Under the pieces are notes generated by a model that worked only from the letters and a program-made list of their open reading frames with translations, was not told where the DNA came from and did not search any database. The position numbers and the translations under genes are program-made. DNA of 64,000 nucleotides, from the NCBI GenBank assembly GCA_964530825.1, contig CAZHCA010000005.1, positions 62,001-126,000 on the forward strand. Direction: 5' to 3'. Source of the DNA: CAZHCA01 sp964530825. GTDB lineage: Bacteria > Bacteroidota > Bacteroidia > Chitinophagales > Saprospiraceae. Within the stretch, counting starts at the first letter, position 1; each line of letters begins with the position of its first letter. Of this stretch, positions 9,055 to 17,516 are shown in pieces.

Positions 9055-10311
9055 ATGATTGCCTTATTGGCCTGGCGAAATATCTGGCGAAACCCAACGC
9101 GCTCCTTGGTTGTCATCATTGCCATTGCGCTGGGAATTTGGGCGGCCATATTTATGACGGGCTTTGCCACCGGCATGGCGAACTCGTACGTCAACAACGC
9201 CATTCAGAATATTCTTTCGCATGTGCAGGTACACGTACCTGCCTACCAGGAAGAGCCGGATGTAGCGCATTTTTTCCCCAACCCCGATGAACTCCGAACG
9301 GTGGCCCGGCAACAGGGGGCCGTTCAGGGCCTCAGCATGCGCACCATGGTAAACGGAATGGTCGCTTCCAGCCACTCCAGCCGGGGTGTTGAGATCCGCG
9401 GGGTCGTACCGGATCAGGAAGCGGCCGTGACCCGACTCAAGGAAAAAACCGTCGATGGCGAATTCTTTAGCGAGTCGCGCCGAAACCCCATTATGCTGGG
9501 CAAAAAGATGGCCGACAACCTGCAGGTCAAGGTCCGCTCCAAGGTTGTCCTGACTTTTCAGGATTTGTCGGGTAACATCACGGCCGGCGCCTTCCGGGTC
9601 AGCGGCATTTTTGAGTCGGGGAATACGCCCTTCGACGAGACTACCGTATTAGTGCGGCGCGAAGACCTGAACCGACTGCTCCTGCCGACCGACGGTGGGG
9701 TTCGCGATAGCTTGGGTGTTCCGGAAGCAGGCATTTTGGTGCACGAGCTGGCCGTTATGCTGGACGATCCAGCGCAAATGGATACCGTACAGGCCGCCCT
9801 AAGCGACGCCTTCCCGGATTTACTGGTAGAGAATTACCGCCAGCTTTCCCCTGATCTGAGGCTATACGAGTCGCAAATTCAGAATATTTCCTTGATTTAC
9901 CTGGTCATTATCCTAATGGCGTTGGTTTTCGGCATCGTCAACACTATGCTAATGGCAGTACTGGAGCGCTTTCGCGAACTGGGCATGCTGATGGCGGTGG
10001 GGATGAACAAAGCACGGGTATTTTTCATGATTGTCCTGGAAACCCTGCTGCTGGCCCTAGTCGGCATTCCCTTTGGCTTGCTGATTGGCCACCTTACCAT
10101 TTTGTATTTGGGTAAAAAAGGCATTGACCTGTCAGCTTTTTCTTCCAGCCTGCAACAGTATGGTCTTTCGGAGCACCTGTACTTTTCCCTGGACCCGGTA
10201 GTCTACTGGCAGATTCCCGTCGGCATTTTGATCACGGCGCTACTGGCTTCCATTTATCCGGCCTGGAAGGCGATCAGCTTGCGCCCGGTCGAAGCCATCC
10301 GCAAACTTTAA
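9055..10311 (+). CDS. FtsX/LolC-type ABC transporter permease (second of pair)
   Basis: 418-residue paralogue of the preceding permease, 22 bp downstream, and starting with the same LLAWRNIWRN signature. It has one N-terminal helix (IAIALGIWAAIFMTGFATG), a large extracytoplasmic domain, and three C-terminal helices (LVIILMALVFGIVNTMLM, IVLETLLLALVGIPFGLLIG and VGILITALLASIYPAW). The segment RFRELGMLMAVGMNKAR corresponds to the cytoplasmic coupling helix. The two different permeases plus one ATPase resemble the heteromeric LolCDE arrangement more than homodimeric MacB, which agrees with the adjacent LolA-like gene. Confidence 0.93.
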   Translation: MIALLAWRNIWRNPTRSLVVIIAIALGIWAAIFMTGFATGMANSYVNNAIQNILSHVQVHVPAYQEEPDVAHFFPNPDELRTVARQQGAVQGLSMRTMVNGMVASSHSSRGVEIRGVVPDQEAAVTRLKEKTVDGEFFSESRRNPIMLGKKMADNLQVKVRSKVVLTFQDLSGNITAGAFRVSGIFESGNTPFDETTVLVRREDLNRLLLPTDGGVRDSLGVPEAGILVHELAVMLDDPAQMDTVQAALSDAFPDLLVENYRQLSPDLRLYESQIQNISLIYLVIILMALVFGIVNTMLMAVLERFRELGMLMAVGMNKARVFFMIVLETLLLALVGIPFGLLIGHLTILYLGKKGIDLSAFSSSLQQYGLSEHLYFSLDPVVYWQIPVGILITALLASIYPAWKAISLRPVEAIRKL

Positions 10312-10324
10312 AAACCCAACTGAC

Positions 10325-11011
10325 ATGAGCATCATTCGCACCCAAGGCGTCACCAAGGTGTACAATCCCGATAAGATTCCCGTGCATGCCCTGCGCGGCG
10401 TGGATTTGGAAATCCAGAAAGGCGAGTTTACCGCCATCGTTGGCCCATCGGGCTCGGGCAAAACCACCCTCCTCAACATAATTGGTGGTCTCGACCGGCC
10501 CACAGAAGGGACGGTTGAGGTGGACGGTCAGAACATCGCCCGCCTCAACGACAACCAAATGATTGATTTCCGCAAGGAAAACATCGGGTTCGTTTTTCAG
10601 GCTTACAACCTCATCCCCGTTTTGACGGCCTTGGAAAATGTCGAGTTTGTCATGCTGCTGCAAAAACGACCGGTCGCCGAGCGCCACGCCCGCGCTACAG
10701 AGCTGCTGCACGCGGTGGGCCTGGATGATAAGATTCACAAGCGGCCCTCAGAGCTATCGGGCGGTCAGCAGCAGCGCGTAGCGGTTGCCCGCGCCCTAGC
10801 CCCCAAACCAACATTTATCCTAGCCGACGAACCGACCGCCAACCTAGACTCGGCCTCTACCAACCAACTACTCGATATCATGGCCGAACTGAATCGCAGG
10901 GAACACATCACCTTTTTGTTTTCCACCCACGACCAGCGGGTGATCGACCGTGCCCGGCGCGTGGTTACCCTAGTTGATGGCCGTATCGACCGGGATGAGC
11001 GAAGGGAATAA
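10325..11011 (+). CDS. LolD/MacB-type ABC transporter ATP-binding protein
   Basis: 228-residue cytoplasmic ATPase that powers the two permeases upstream (13 bp gap). Visible motifs are Walker A GPSGSGKTT near residue 40, the Q-loop in VFQAYNLIP, the ABC signature LSGGQQQRVAVARAL, Walker B FILADEPTANLDS and the H-loop STHDQRV. Length and motifs are those of the MacB/LolD/FtsE group, which energises transport by mechanotransmission rather than substrate translocation. All key residues are present. Confidence 0.96.
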   Translation: MSIIRTQGVTKVYNPDKIPVHALRGVDLEIQKGEFTAIVGPSGSGKTTLLNIIGGLDRPTEGTVEVDGQNIARLNDNQMIDFRKENIGFVFQAYNLIPVLTALENVEFVMLLQKRPVAERHARATELLHAVGLDDKIHKRPSELSGGQQQRVAVARALAPKPTFILADEPTANLDSASTNQLLDIMAELNRREHITFLFSTHDQRVIDRARRVVTLVDGRIDRDERRE

Positions 11012-11037
11012 AATTTAGCCACCAAAAGCCCCCTGCC

Positions 11038-12207
11038 ATGCCTACGTCCAGAAATATCCTATGGCTACTCCTACTGGGGTTGAGCTTACCCTACTGGGGA
11101 ACGGCACAAGACGATGCGCCCCGCCCCTGGTCCCTGACCGGCTATATGAAAAACCTACAGACCGGCTTATTTTTTAACGACGTCTCTCCGGGCGGCTACC
11201 AACAGGACAACCTGCTGCACAACCGGCTTAATTTCCGCTGGTTCCCGGGAGAACACTGGCGCATGCGGGCCGACCTGCGTACGCGCGTTTTCTACGGCGA
11301 CCTCGTGCGACTCGATGAAAACTTCGGCGCCAACATCGACGACGTCAATAACGACTATTTCGACTTATCGTTGGTTCTTTTCGAATCCGATGCCTGGGTG
11401 GGCCACACCATGCTAGATCGTCTCTACGTGGAATACCTACGGGGCAACTGGGAGGTGCGGCTAGGGCGGCAGCGCGTCAACTGGGGCATCACCACCGTCT
11501 GGAATCCCAACGACATCTTCAACGCCTTTGCCTTCACGGATTTCGACTACGAGGAGCGGCCGGGCAGTGATGTATTGCGCATCAAGCGCTATACTGGATT
11601 TGCATCCAGCCTCGAACTGGTAGGTCGCTTTGCCGACCAGCTCGACTCGACAATTGTGGCCGGCATGTGGCGCTTCAATACCGGCGGCTATGACTTTCAG
11701 GTGTTGGGCGGTTATGTGCAGGACCAGTGGGCCTTGGGCGGGGGCTGGGCTGGCAGCATCCAGAAGGCCGGTTTTAAGGGCGAGTTTACGGTTTTCATCC
11801 CGCAGGAAGCAGGGAACCTCAGCTTTGCCGCCACCACCGAGTTGGATTACGCCTTCGAGAACGGCTTATACGCTAGTCTGGGTTATTTATACAATAGCAA
11901 TGGCAGCACCGACGCCAACATCCTGGAGCTCTTCACGTTCGAGTTGTCAGCCCAGAATCTCTACCCGTATCGGCACGCCATTTTTGCACAGTCAACCTAC
12001 CCGATAACGCCACTTTTCAATGGCGCCCTGGCCCTGATTTACAGCCCAGTGAAGGCGCAGTCGCTGTTTGTGAATCCGACCCTTACCTACAGCATAGCTA
12101 CCAACTGGGACCTCGATCTGATTGGCCAGGTGGTTTTTGAGGATCAAAAAGGCGGGTACTCCAGCCCATTGCAGGCCGGTTTTTTACGGGTGAAGTATAG
12201 TTTTTGA
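11038..12207 (+). CDS. Outer membrane beta-barrel protein of the TetR/LolA/ABC cassette
   Basis: 389-residue protein with a signal peptide (NILWLLLLGLSLPYWGTAQ) and an almost entirely beta-stranded body rich in alternating aromatic and polar residues. It ends in LRVKYSF, and a C-terminal Phe is the classic BAM recognition signal. The segment RLGRQRVNWGITTVWNPND resembles the DUF1302/capsule-assembly-like barrels, but I cannot name a family with certainty. It starts 26 bp after the ATPase and reads as the last gene of the cassette. This gives the ABC/LolA system an outer membrane component. Function inferred from context only. Confidence 0.82.
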   Translation: MPTSRNILWLLLLGLSLPYWGTAQDDAPRPWSLTGYMKNLQTGLFFNDVSPGGYQQDNLLHNRLNFRWFPGEHWRMRADLRTRVFYGDLVRLDENFGANIDDVNNDYFDLSLVLFESDAWVGHTMLDRLYVEYLRGNWEVRLGRQRVNWGITTVWNPNDIFNAFAFTDFDYEERPGSDVLRIKRYTGFASSLELVGRFADQLDSTIVAGMWRFNTGGYDFQVLGGYVQDQWALGGGWAGSIQKAGFKGEFTVFIPQEAGNLSFAATTELDYAFENGLYASLGYLYNSNGSTDANILELFTFELSAQNLYPYRHAIFAQSTYPITPLFNGALALIYSPVKAQSLFVNPTLTYSIATNWDLDLIGQVVFEDQKGGYSSPLQAGFLRVKYSF

Positions 12208-12211
12208 TCAG

Positions 12212-12469
12212 TTGTTGTGTAAGCTTCCCCAAATATCGGATAACTTAAAAGTAGAAAAACTATTTAGGGCAATGAAACAGGCCTGCAATTTGGAACGCTT
12301 TTTTGTACGAAAGGCTCAAGCAGTAAACAACCATGTATTCTGCGCTCTGCGTGCTTTCCAGCGGATTTATGCTTGGCAAAAAGATGGATTAGTACCATCC
12401 ATTTATGCAGTACAGAAAGTGATTTTTCTTAAAGCTCAGCGCGATTTTATTCCGTCTATGGCTGCGTAA
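12212..12469 (+). pseudogene. Relic of a DDE transposase C-terminus
   Basis: An 85-codon open stretch with no proper start (only TTG). It resembles the last part of IS4/IS5-type transposases: a LKVEKLFRAMKQ block containing the last catalytic Glu, then AVNNHVFCALRAFQRI and a terminal helix. The rest of the transposase (the two catalytic Asp residues) is absent. It sits just 4 bp after the barrel gene stop, at the edge of an AT-richer patch. I see no terminal inverted repeats or target duplication. The family assignment is from pattern recognition and is tentative. Confidence 0.55.
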
Positions 12470-12483
12470 CTCCTAATGAAGTG

Positions 12484-12918
12484 TCACCCGCCAGACTGCC
12501 ATTTTTCCATTAGTTTCTGAAAGCCAGGATCAAGCCTAAAAATACGTTTGCTAAATTTCCAGCCGCTTTGCGTACGTACGAGTTCTTCTTCTATTTCGCC
12601 GGTAGCAATGACCGATGGGATTTGTTCTGCTTCTAACATTAATAAATTACTTTTCAAAGTAACTTTATCATCAAGAATTTCTTTGAAGCGAATATTGAGG
12701 GCGAAATGTCTTTTCCCTTTCGCTTCGTCCGACTTCATATGTTCTTCAGCATAACTTGATACCTCTGCCTTTGAATTATAGATCGTACCATTGTAATCAA
12801 AATAGGTATCGTCTGTCCAGCAATCCGTAAAAGCTTGGGCATCTCTGTCATCCATAGCAGCTGCAACGATAATTGGCAATTGTAAAATTTCAAATCGATC
12901 TTCAGCACTTAAGCTCAT
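12484..12918 (-). CDS. NTF2/SnoaL-like protein
   Basis: 144-residue soluble protein with the cone-shaped NTF2-like fold pattern. It has an N-terminal helix with RFEILQLPIIVAAAMDDRDA, then FTDCWTDDTYFDYNGTIY, and later strands ending ELVRTQSGWKFSKRIFRLDP. The SnoaL_4/bile acid dehydratase-like subgroup looks similar. Many members are small-molecule enzymes or binding proteins, and no specific activity can be assigned. It lies 114 bp downstream of an AraC regulator on the same strand and may be its target. Base composition is AT-richer than the flanks. Confidence 0.8.
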   Translation of the reverse strand: MSLSAEDRFEILQLPIIVAAAMDDRDAQAFTDCWTDDTYFDYNGTIYNSKAEVSSYAEEHMKSDEAKGKRHFALNIRFKEILDDKVTLKSNLLMLEAEQIPSVIATGEIEEELVRTQSGWKFSKRIFRLDPGFQKLMEKWQSGG

Positions 12919-13032
12919 AATTTTAATTATTTAGTATTTATAAGATGTAAAATCCCAGTGACATTTATGATGCCAAGTAAAGAAGAACGATTTGTAAATA
13001 CGATGAACGAAATCCGGTTTATATGATAGTTT

Positions 13033-13905
13033 TTACGGGGATTGGAGCCGATAATCTCGTGGCGTAATATTCTCAAGCTTTTTGAACTTTTTGACGAAAT
13101 AGGAAGCATGCTCATATCCTAGTTGAAAGGAAATTTCTTTAACGGAAAGCTGTGTTTGCTTCAATAGGCTTTTAGCTTCATTCATAAGCATCTCGTTGAT
13201 CCAGGATTTAGGCGACTTACCAGTAACCTTTTTTACCGTTTCACCCAAATACTTAGAGGAGATATGAAGCTTTTTTGCGTAAAACGCTACGTCTCTGTGC
13301 TCCAAATAATACTGATCCAGCAATAATTTGAATGTATCAGCAATTCGAACCGCACTATCCTTCTGTAGATTGATATGATCGAGTCTGTTTGGACAAATCT
13401 CAACCAAAAACTTAAGTAGGCTGTAAATGAGGCCCGGGACGGTACACTCAAGCTTTTCTTCCCGAATCAAACCTAACCACAACCGTACCTTCTGGTAATT
13501 CTCGGTACTCAACTTGTGGCAGTGAAGCGCTTCTGAACGAAAATATTGGAATTGGCTTAAAAACTGCCCATTGAAATCCTCACGAAAAATTTCTGCAGTA
13601 AAAAATAAAACCTCTTGTTTTAAAGTGTCGTAACCAGATTTCCAATGTCTTAAAATTCCGGGGCCAATGGTTATCAACGTTTGAGGTCCTAATTCATAAG
13701 TTGTGGAGCTTATAGTTATTCTTGCGCCCCCTCCATTGACCACTCCTAAGCCATAAAAGAAGTTCCGGTAGGGAAAATAAACTTCATCAAGATGCTGAAA
13801 TGATTGTTCGCTGGCAATATAGTACGGTAAATGGTGTGGAACATTTAAATGATCCTTAATAAAATTTGAATATTCAAACTTTCTGATTTGCTGGTTTTTA
13901 GACAT
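13033..13905 (-). CDS. AraC family transcriptional regulator
   Basis: 290-residue activator-type regulator. An N-terminal cupin-like sensing domain (roughly residues 20-150) is followed by two helix-turn-helix motifs: the first around DVAFYAKKLHISSKYLGETV, the second VKEISFQLGYEHASYFVKKF with the conserved tail NITPRDYR. Codon and base composition are AT-richer than the surrounding genes, like its neighbour at 12484, which suggests the two arrived together. A consensus-like promoter lies 24 bp upstream. The ligand is unknown. Confidence 0.93.
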   Translation of the reverse strand: MSKNQQIRKFEYSNFIKDHLNVPHHLPYYIASEQSFQHLDEVYFPYRNFFYGLGVVNGGGARITISSTTYELGPQTLITIGPGILRHWKSGYDTLKQEVLFFTAEIFREDFNGQFLSQFQYFRSEALHCHKLSTENYQKVRLWLGLIREEKLECTVPGLIYSLLKFLVEICPNRLDHINLQKDSAVRIADTFKLLLDQYYLEHRDVAFYAKKLHISSKYLGETVKKVTGKSPKSWINEMLMNEAKSLLKQTQLSVKEISFQLGYEHASYFVKKFKKLENITPRDYRLQSP

Positions 13906-13928
13906 TAGTCTAGATTTTGGCGTTGCTC

Positions 13929-13936
13929 CAAATATA
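13929..13936 (-). promoter_or_regulatory. Probable -7 promoter box for the AraC gene
   Basis: On the minus strand this reads TATATTTG, matching TAnnTTTG. A TTG at 13952-13954 (minus strand) sits about 15 bases upstream and could be the -33 element. The predicted leader is about 17 nt. The rest of the 13906-14246 gap (341 bp) holds no recognisable gene or RNA. Confidence 0.45.
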
Positions 13937-14246
13937 AAACCGTGCTCCCCCCAATTCGAGCCGGTGGCTTAGTTGTTAAAACCATAAATTAGCCATTGAT
14001 TAGGAAGCGGAAACGTACACTACCTAGATAATTTAAACCACTTTGACTAGATTATTCATTGAACTCATGCTGCATATTGATACTTGACCATGGGCTGGCA
14101 CGTTAGCCCAACGCTGACGTGCATTGTGAGCTCCCCCACCAATTAACGATAAAGGTATTTGTAGTCTTTCGGCACCGGTCACTTTCCTGTCATGCATCCG
14201 CAAATCTTCTTACCTTACCCGTCCCGATCACAAAAACCACGCGAAC

Positions 14247-15155
14247 TTGAACCGCCCGACCGCCGCCAACAGTAAACCCGCCGAAGGGGTGGCCGACTGG
14301 AAAGCCTGGCTCACCCTGGCCTTGCTGAGCATCATCTGGGGGTCGTCTTTCATTCTCATCAAACGCAGCCTGGTCGCTTTTGACGGGGTCCAGGTGGGGT
14401 GCCTGCGCATCAGCATCTCGGCCCTCGCCTTCCTGCCCGTACTGCTGCTCCACCTGCGGCGCATCGATTGGTCACGCTGGCGCTATTTTTTGCTGGTGGG
14501 CCTGACGGGCAGCGGCATTCCGGGCTTCATGTTCGCCATTGCCCAGACGGAAATCAGCAGCGCTACGGCGGGGGTACTGAATTCCCTCACCCCGCTATTC
14601 ACCCTCTTCATCGGCGTGCTCTTTTTCGGTGCCCTGTTTTCCTGGTCGAAGCTATCGGGTATCCTGGTGGGGCTGGCCGGTGCCAGCCTCCTCATCCTGA
14701 TGAATAGCCAACAAGACCTCGGCGGTAACCCCTGGTATGCCCTACTGGTTATCATCGCTACCCTCTGCTACGGTACCAGCGGCAACACAGTGGGCCGCTA
14801 CTTGCGCGACGTTCCTTCACGCCTCATCAGTGCGGTATCCTTTTCTATGGTAGGCATTCCGGTATCGATCTACCTGTTTAGCCGTACCGACTTTTTACAC
14901 CGGATGACCAATGAACCGGCTGCCTGGGCATCGCTCGGCTACGTCAGCATCTTATCGCTGGTAGGCACGGTAGCGGCTACCGTCATTTTCTTCCAACTCA
15001 TCCAGCGCACCAGCCCGGTGTTCGGCTCTACGGTCGCCTACCTCATCCCGATTGTAGCCTCCCTGTGGGGCGTGCTAGACGGCGAAGCCATCGGTTGGTT
15101 CCACTGGGTAGGCCTATTGCTCATCCTGTCGGGCATTTATTTAGCAAGGCGGTAG
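14247..15155 (+). CDS. DMT/EamA family transporter
   Basis: 302-residue inner membrane protein with about ten hydrophobic helices arranged as two EamA repeats. The first opens with LTLALLSIIWGSSFILIKRS, the RhaT/YdcZ-type start. The second begins around PWYALLVIIATLCYGTSGN. This family exports metabolites or amino acids; the substrate cannot be read from the sequence. The start appears to be TTG at 14247, since an ATG at 14192 is in another frame and soon stops. Its 3' end abuts the gene at 15156, which runs the opposite way. Confidence 0.9.
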   Translation: MNRPTAANSKPAEGVADWKAWLTLALLSIIWGSSFILIKRSLVAFDGVQVGCLRISISALAFLPVLLLHLRRIDWSRWRYFLLVGLTGSGIPGFMFAIAQTEISSATAGVLNSLTPLFTLFIGVLFFGALFSWSKLSGILVGLAGASLLILMNSQQDLGGNPWYALLVIIATLCYGTSGNTVGRYLRDVPSRLISAVSFSMVGIPVSIYLFSRTDFLHRMTNEPAAWASLGYVSILSLVGTVAATVIFFQLIQRTSPVFGSTVAYLIPIVASLWGVLDGEAIGWFHWVGLLLILSGIYLARR

Positions 15156-15707
15156 TTACGATTTAAACCATCCAGAGTAGAACACGTAATTATTGGCAAT
15201 CCGTTCGATGGTGCCCTGGAATTGCTCCTGGCTGATGGCCTTGATTTTTTTAGCAGGCACGCCGGCGTAAATATGTCCGGCCTCCAGATGACTGTTTTCC
15301 AGCACCACTGCGCCGGCAGCGATCAGCACATTCGATTCGACGATGGCATGGTCCATGACGATGGCTCCCATCCCCACCAGGATATTGTCGTTTAGGGTGC
15401 AACCATGAACAATGGCCCGGTGGCCGATAGACACATTATTTCCGATTTGGGTGGGCGCCTGCTCGTAGGTACAGTGGATAATGGCACCGTCTTGTACATT
15501 CACCTTATGCCCCATGCGGATGTAGTGCACATCGCCCCGCACTACTGCATGGAACCAAAAGCTACACTGGTCACCGGTAATGACATCACCGATGACTGTC
15601 GCATTGTCAGCTAAAAAACAGTCCTGCCCGAATTGCGGGGTTTTACCCCTTACCGTTTTGATCAGTCCCACAGTTTTTTCTGCAAAAGATAAGGCGAAAA
15701 CTGACAA
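15156..15707 (-). CDS. Gamma-class carbonic anhydrase-like acyltransferase-fold protein
   Basis: 183-residue left-handed beta-helix protein with repeated hexapeptides. The zinc-binding histidines of the gamma-carbonic anhydrase family are visible in DGAIIHCT and SIGHRAIVHGC, so the trimeric metal site looks intact. Related proteins (YrdA/PaaY type) have weak or no proven carbonic anhydrase activity. The frame opens with a TTG at 15707; a GTG about 36 bases further in is another possible start. It is divergent from hemN, and the two share an 81-bp intergenic region that carries an FNR-type box. Confidence 0.88.
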   Translation of the reverse strand: MSVFALSFAEKTVGLIKTVRGKTPQFGQDCFLADNATVIGDVITGDQCSFWFHAVVRGDVHYIRMGHKVNVQDGAIIHCTYEQAPTQIGNNVSIGHRAIVHGCTLNDNILVGMGAIVMDHAIVESNVLIAAGAVVLENSHLEAGHIYAGVPAKKIKAISQEQFQGTIERIANNYVFYSGWFKS

Positions 15708-15722
15708 TTGTCACAGCCCCAA

Positions 15723-15736
15723 TTGATAAGCATCAC
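15723..15736 (+). promoter_or_regulatory. FNR/CRP-type binding site upstream of hemN
   Basis: TTGATAAGCATCAC matches the FNR consensus TTGATnnnnATCAA at 9 of 10 defined positions. Its centre (15729.5) is about 41.5 bp upstream of the start point predicted from the -7 box at 15759-15766, the standard class II activator position. Known FNR proteins induce hemN under low oxygen. The regulator itself is not in this window. Confidence 0.65.
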
Positions 15737-15758
15737 CAACCCTGCCTACCGGCCTGCC

Positions 15759-15766
15759 TACTTTTG
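15759..15766 (+). promoter_or_regulatory. -7 promoter box of hemN
   Basis: TACTTTTG is a perfect match to the Bacteroidota -7 consensus TAnnTTTG. It predicts transcription from about 15771, giving a leader of some 18 nt. There is no good -33 element; the FNR-type site occupies that region, as expected for an activator-dependent promoter. Confidence 0.65.
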
Positions 15767-15788
15767 GACAAACTAGAAGCCGAAGCCA

Positions 15789-17141
15789 ATGAAATCCGAA
15801 CTGTTGCAAAAGTACAACGTACCTGCACCGCGCTATACCAGTTACCCCACCGTGCCGTACTGGCAAAACGACAGGCCCGACCCCCGCGAGTGGCTGCGTC
15901 GGCTCATGGGGGCCTTCGAAAAGGACCAGGGCGTCAGCCTCTATATCCACCTGCCGTTTTGCGAGCGCTTGTGCACTTATTGCGGCTGCAACAAACGCAT
16001 CACCAAAAACCACGGTGTGGAGGATCCCTATATCCAGGCGGTACTCCAGGAATGGCAATTGTACCTCGATCAATTCCCGCAGCGCCCCATCCTGCGCGAA
16101 CTGCACCTCGGGGGCGGAACGCCTACATTCTTTAGCCCGGATAACCTGGCATATCTTATTGATCAAATTTTGCAACAGGTAGAGCTCCCCGAAGCTTACG
16201 AGTTTGGCTTTGAAGCCCACCCGGGACAAACCGAGCGGGCCCACTTAGAGGTCCTGGCCGGGCGCGGCTTTCGCCGTCTCAGTATCGGCATCCAGGATTT
16301 CGATCCGCACATTTTGGGGGTGATCAACCGGCAGCAGTCCTTCGCGCAAGTGGCCGATGTCACGCGCTGGGCGCGTGAGCTAGGATACCATTCGATTAAC
16401 TATGACCTGATTTTCGGGCTACCTTTCCAGACACCCGATCATATCCGGCGCAATATGGACCGACTGGAGCAGTTGCAGCCCGAGCGCCTCGCCTTTTACA
16501 GCTATGCGCACGTGCCCTGGATTAAGCCCAGCCAGCGCGCTTACAGTGAAACCGACCTCCCGACCGGAGCCGAAAAACGCTACTTGTACGAGTTGGGGCG
16601 CGATCGACTGGCAGAGATCGGCTACCGCGAAATTGGAATGGACCACTTCGCCCTGGCGCACGACAGCTTGAGCCAGGCCATGGATGCCGGCACACTACAC
16701 CGCAATTTCATGGGGTATACACCGCTGTATACCAGCATTAGTCTGGGTCTCGGCGCTTCGGCCATTAGTGACAGTTGGGATGCCTATGTACAAAATGAAA
16801 AAAACATCGAAACTTACCGGCAAGCGGTGAGCCGGGGAGTATTGCCCATTTTCCGGGGGCACCTGCTCGATTACGAAGACCGGGTGCTGCGCGGCCATAT
16901 CCTCAATATTATGTGCCGACACGAAACCCGTTGGAGCACCTTGTGTCGCCACACCCCAGCCCTAGAAGAAGGGCTGGAACGCCTCCCGCCCCTCTTCGAC
17001 GACGGCCTGATCGAATGGATAGACCAGGGCTTGCGCGTCACCGAAAAGGGACGGCCTTTTATCCGCAACATTTGCATGGCCCTCGACGCAAGATACTGGC
17101 GCCAGAAACCCGAGGGGCAACTTTTCAGCCAAGCGGTGTAG
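15789..17141 (+). CDS. hemN: Oxygen-independent coproporphyrinogen III oxidase (radical SAM)
   Basis: Converts coproporphyrinogen III to protoporphyrinogen IX without oxygen during haem synthesis. The 450-residue length fits HemN. The radical-SAM cluster motif CxxxCxxC is intact (C58, C62, C65 in LPFCERLCTYCGCNK), preceded by the family start APRYTSYPTVPYW. The GGGTPTF loop for SAM binding and the C-terminal HemN domain (residues about 370-440) are present. It sits behind an FNR-type box and a consensus -7 box, so induction at low oxygen is likely. Confidence 0.96.
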   Translation: MKSELLQKYNVPAPRYTSYPTVPYWQNDRPDPREWLRRLMGAFEKDQGVSLYIHLPFCERLCTYCGCNKRITKNHGVEDPYIQAVLQEWQLYLDQFPQRPILRELHLGGGTPTFFSPDNLAYLIDQILQQVELPEAYEFGFEAHPGQTERAHLEVLAGRGFRRLSIGIQDFDPHILGVINRQQSFAQVADVTRWARELGYHSINYDLIFGLPFQTPDHIRRNMDRLEQLQPERLAFYSYAHVPWIKPSQRAYSETDLPTGAEKRYLYELGRDRLAEIGYREIGMDHFALAHDSLSQAMDAGTLHRNFMGYTPLYTSISLGLGASAISDSWDAYVQNEKNIETYRQAVSRGVLPIFRGHLLDYEDRVLRGHILNIMCRHETRWSTLCRHTPALEEGLERLPPLFDDGLIEWIDQGLRVTEKGRPFIRNICMALDARYWRQKPEGQLFSQAV

Positions 17142-17152
17142 TAACTTATTTA

Positions 17153-17166
17153 TTGATAAAAATCAT
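17153..17166 (+). promoter_or_regulatory. Second FNR-like box, downstream of hemN
   Basis: TTGATAAAAATCAT matches TTGATnnnnATCAA at 9 of 10 positions. It lies 12 bp after the hemN stop codon and 350 bp before the universal stress protein. If it acts at -41.5, transcription would begin near 17201, just before a possible small gene. The matching -7 region is weak, so this site is less certain than the hemN one. Confidence 0.45.
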
Positions 17167-17242
17167 TGACCCGCGGTGCCAGAAGTCGAGCTTCGGGATG
17201 GCCAGATACACTAAATTATGCGTATACCAAACATTTATCCCT

Positions 17243-17476
17243 ATGTGGCGACCAAGTGTGAAAAACCGCGTTTTCGATCGCATGAGCGACCGTTGGGCCC
17301 CTTGGATCAATCCCAGTTTTTTCTTGAGCAAACGAGGATTCGACCTTCCGGGCCGCTCGGCTCAGCCTCCGCAAGAAGAACGCACACTCGACCACCCACC
17401 TTCAGGTGGCGAGCACCTGCAGGCCAAAAACACTATGGGCATCGGCGAAGAAGAAGACCACAATACACCGGCCTGA
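17243..17476 (+). CDS. Possible small protein, unknown function
   Basis: A 77-codon frame starting MWRPSVKNRVFDRMSDRWAP and ending EEEDHNTPA fills the gap between hemN and the universal stress protein. An in-frame ATG at 17198 would add 15 residues. The N-terminal half is basic and aromatic (WAPWINPSFFLSK), the C-terminal half is acidic and Gln/Glu-rich. No family is recognised. In its favour are position between an FNR-like box and a stress gene on the same strand, 40 bp before the next start. Against it are shortness and no visible ribosome site. The region could equally be an untranslated leader. Confidence 0.3.
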   Translation: MWRPSVKNRVFDRMSDRWAPWINPSFFLSKRGFDLPGRSAQPPQEERTLDHPPSGGEHLQAKNTMGIGEEEDHNTPA

Positions 17477-17516
17477 AGCCGGCCTCCGGATACTAAACGA
17501 CTAACCAATCGCAACT

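Noticed and set aside
12927..13115. Short frame between the NTF2-like and AraC genes
   Set aside because: It overlaps the end of the AraC gene in another frame and has no independent support.
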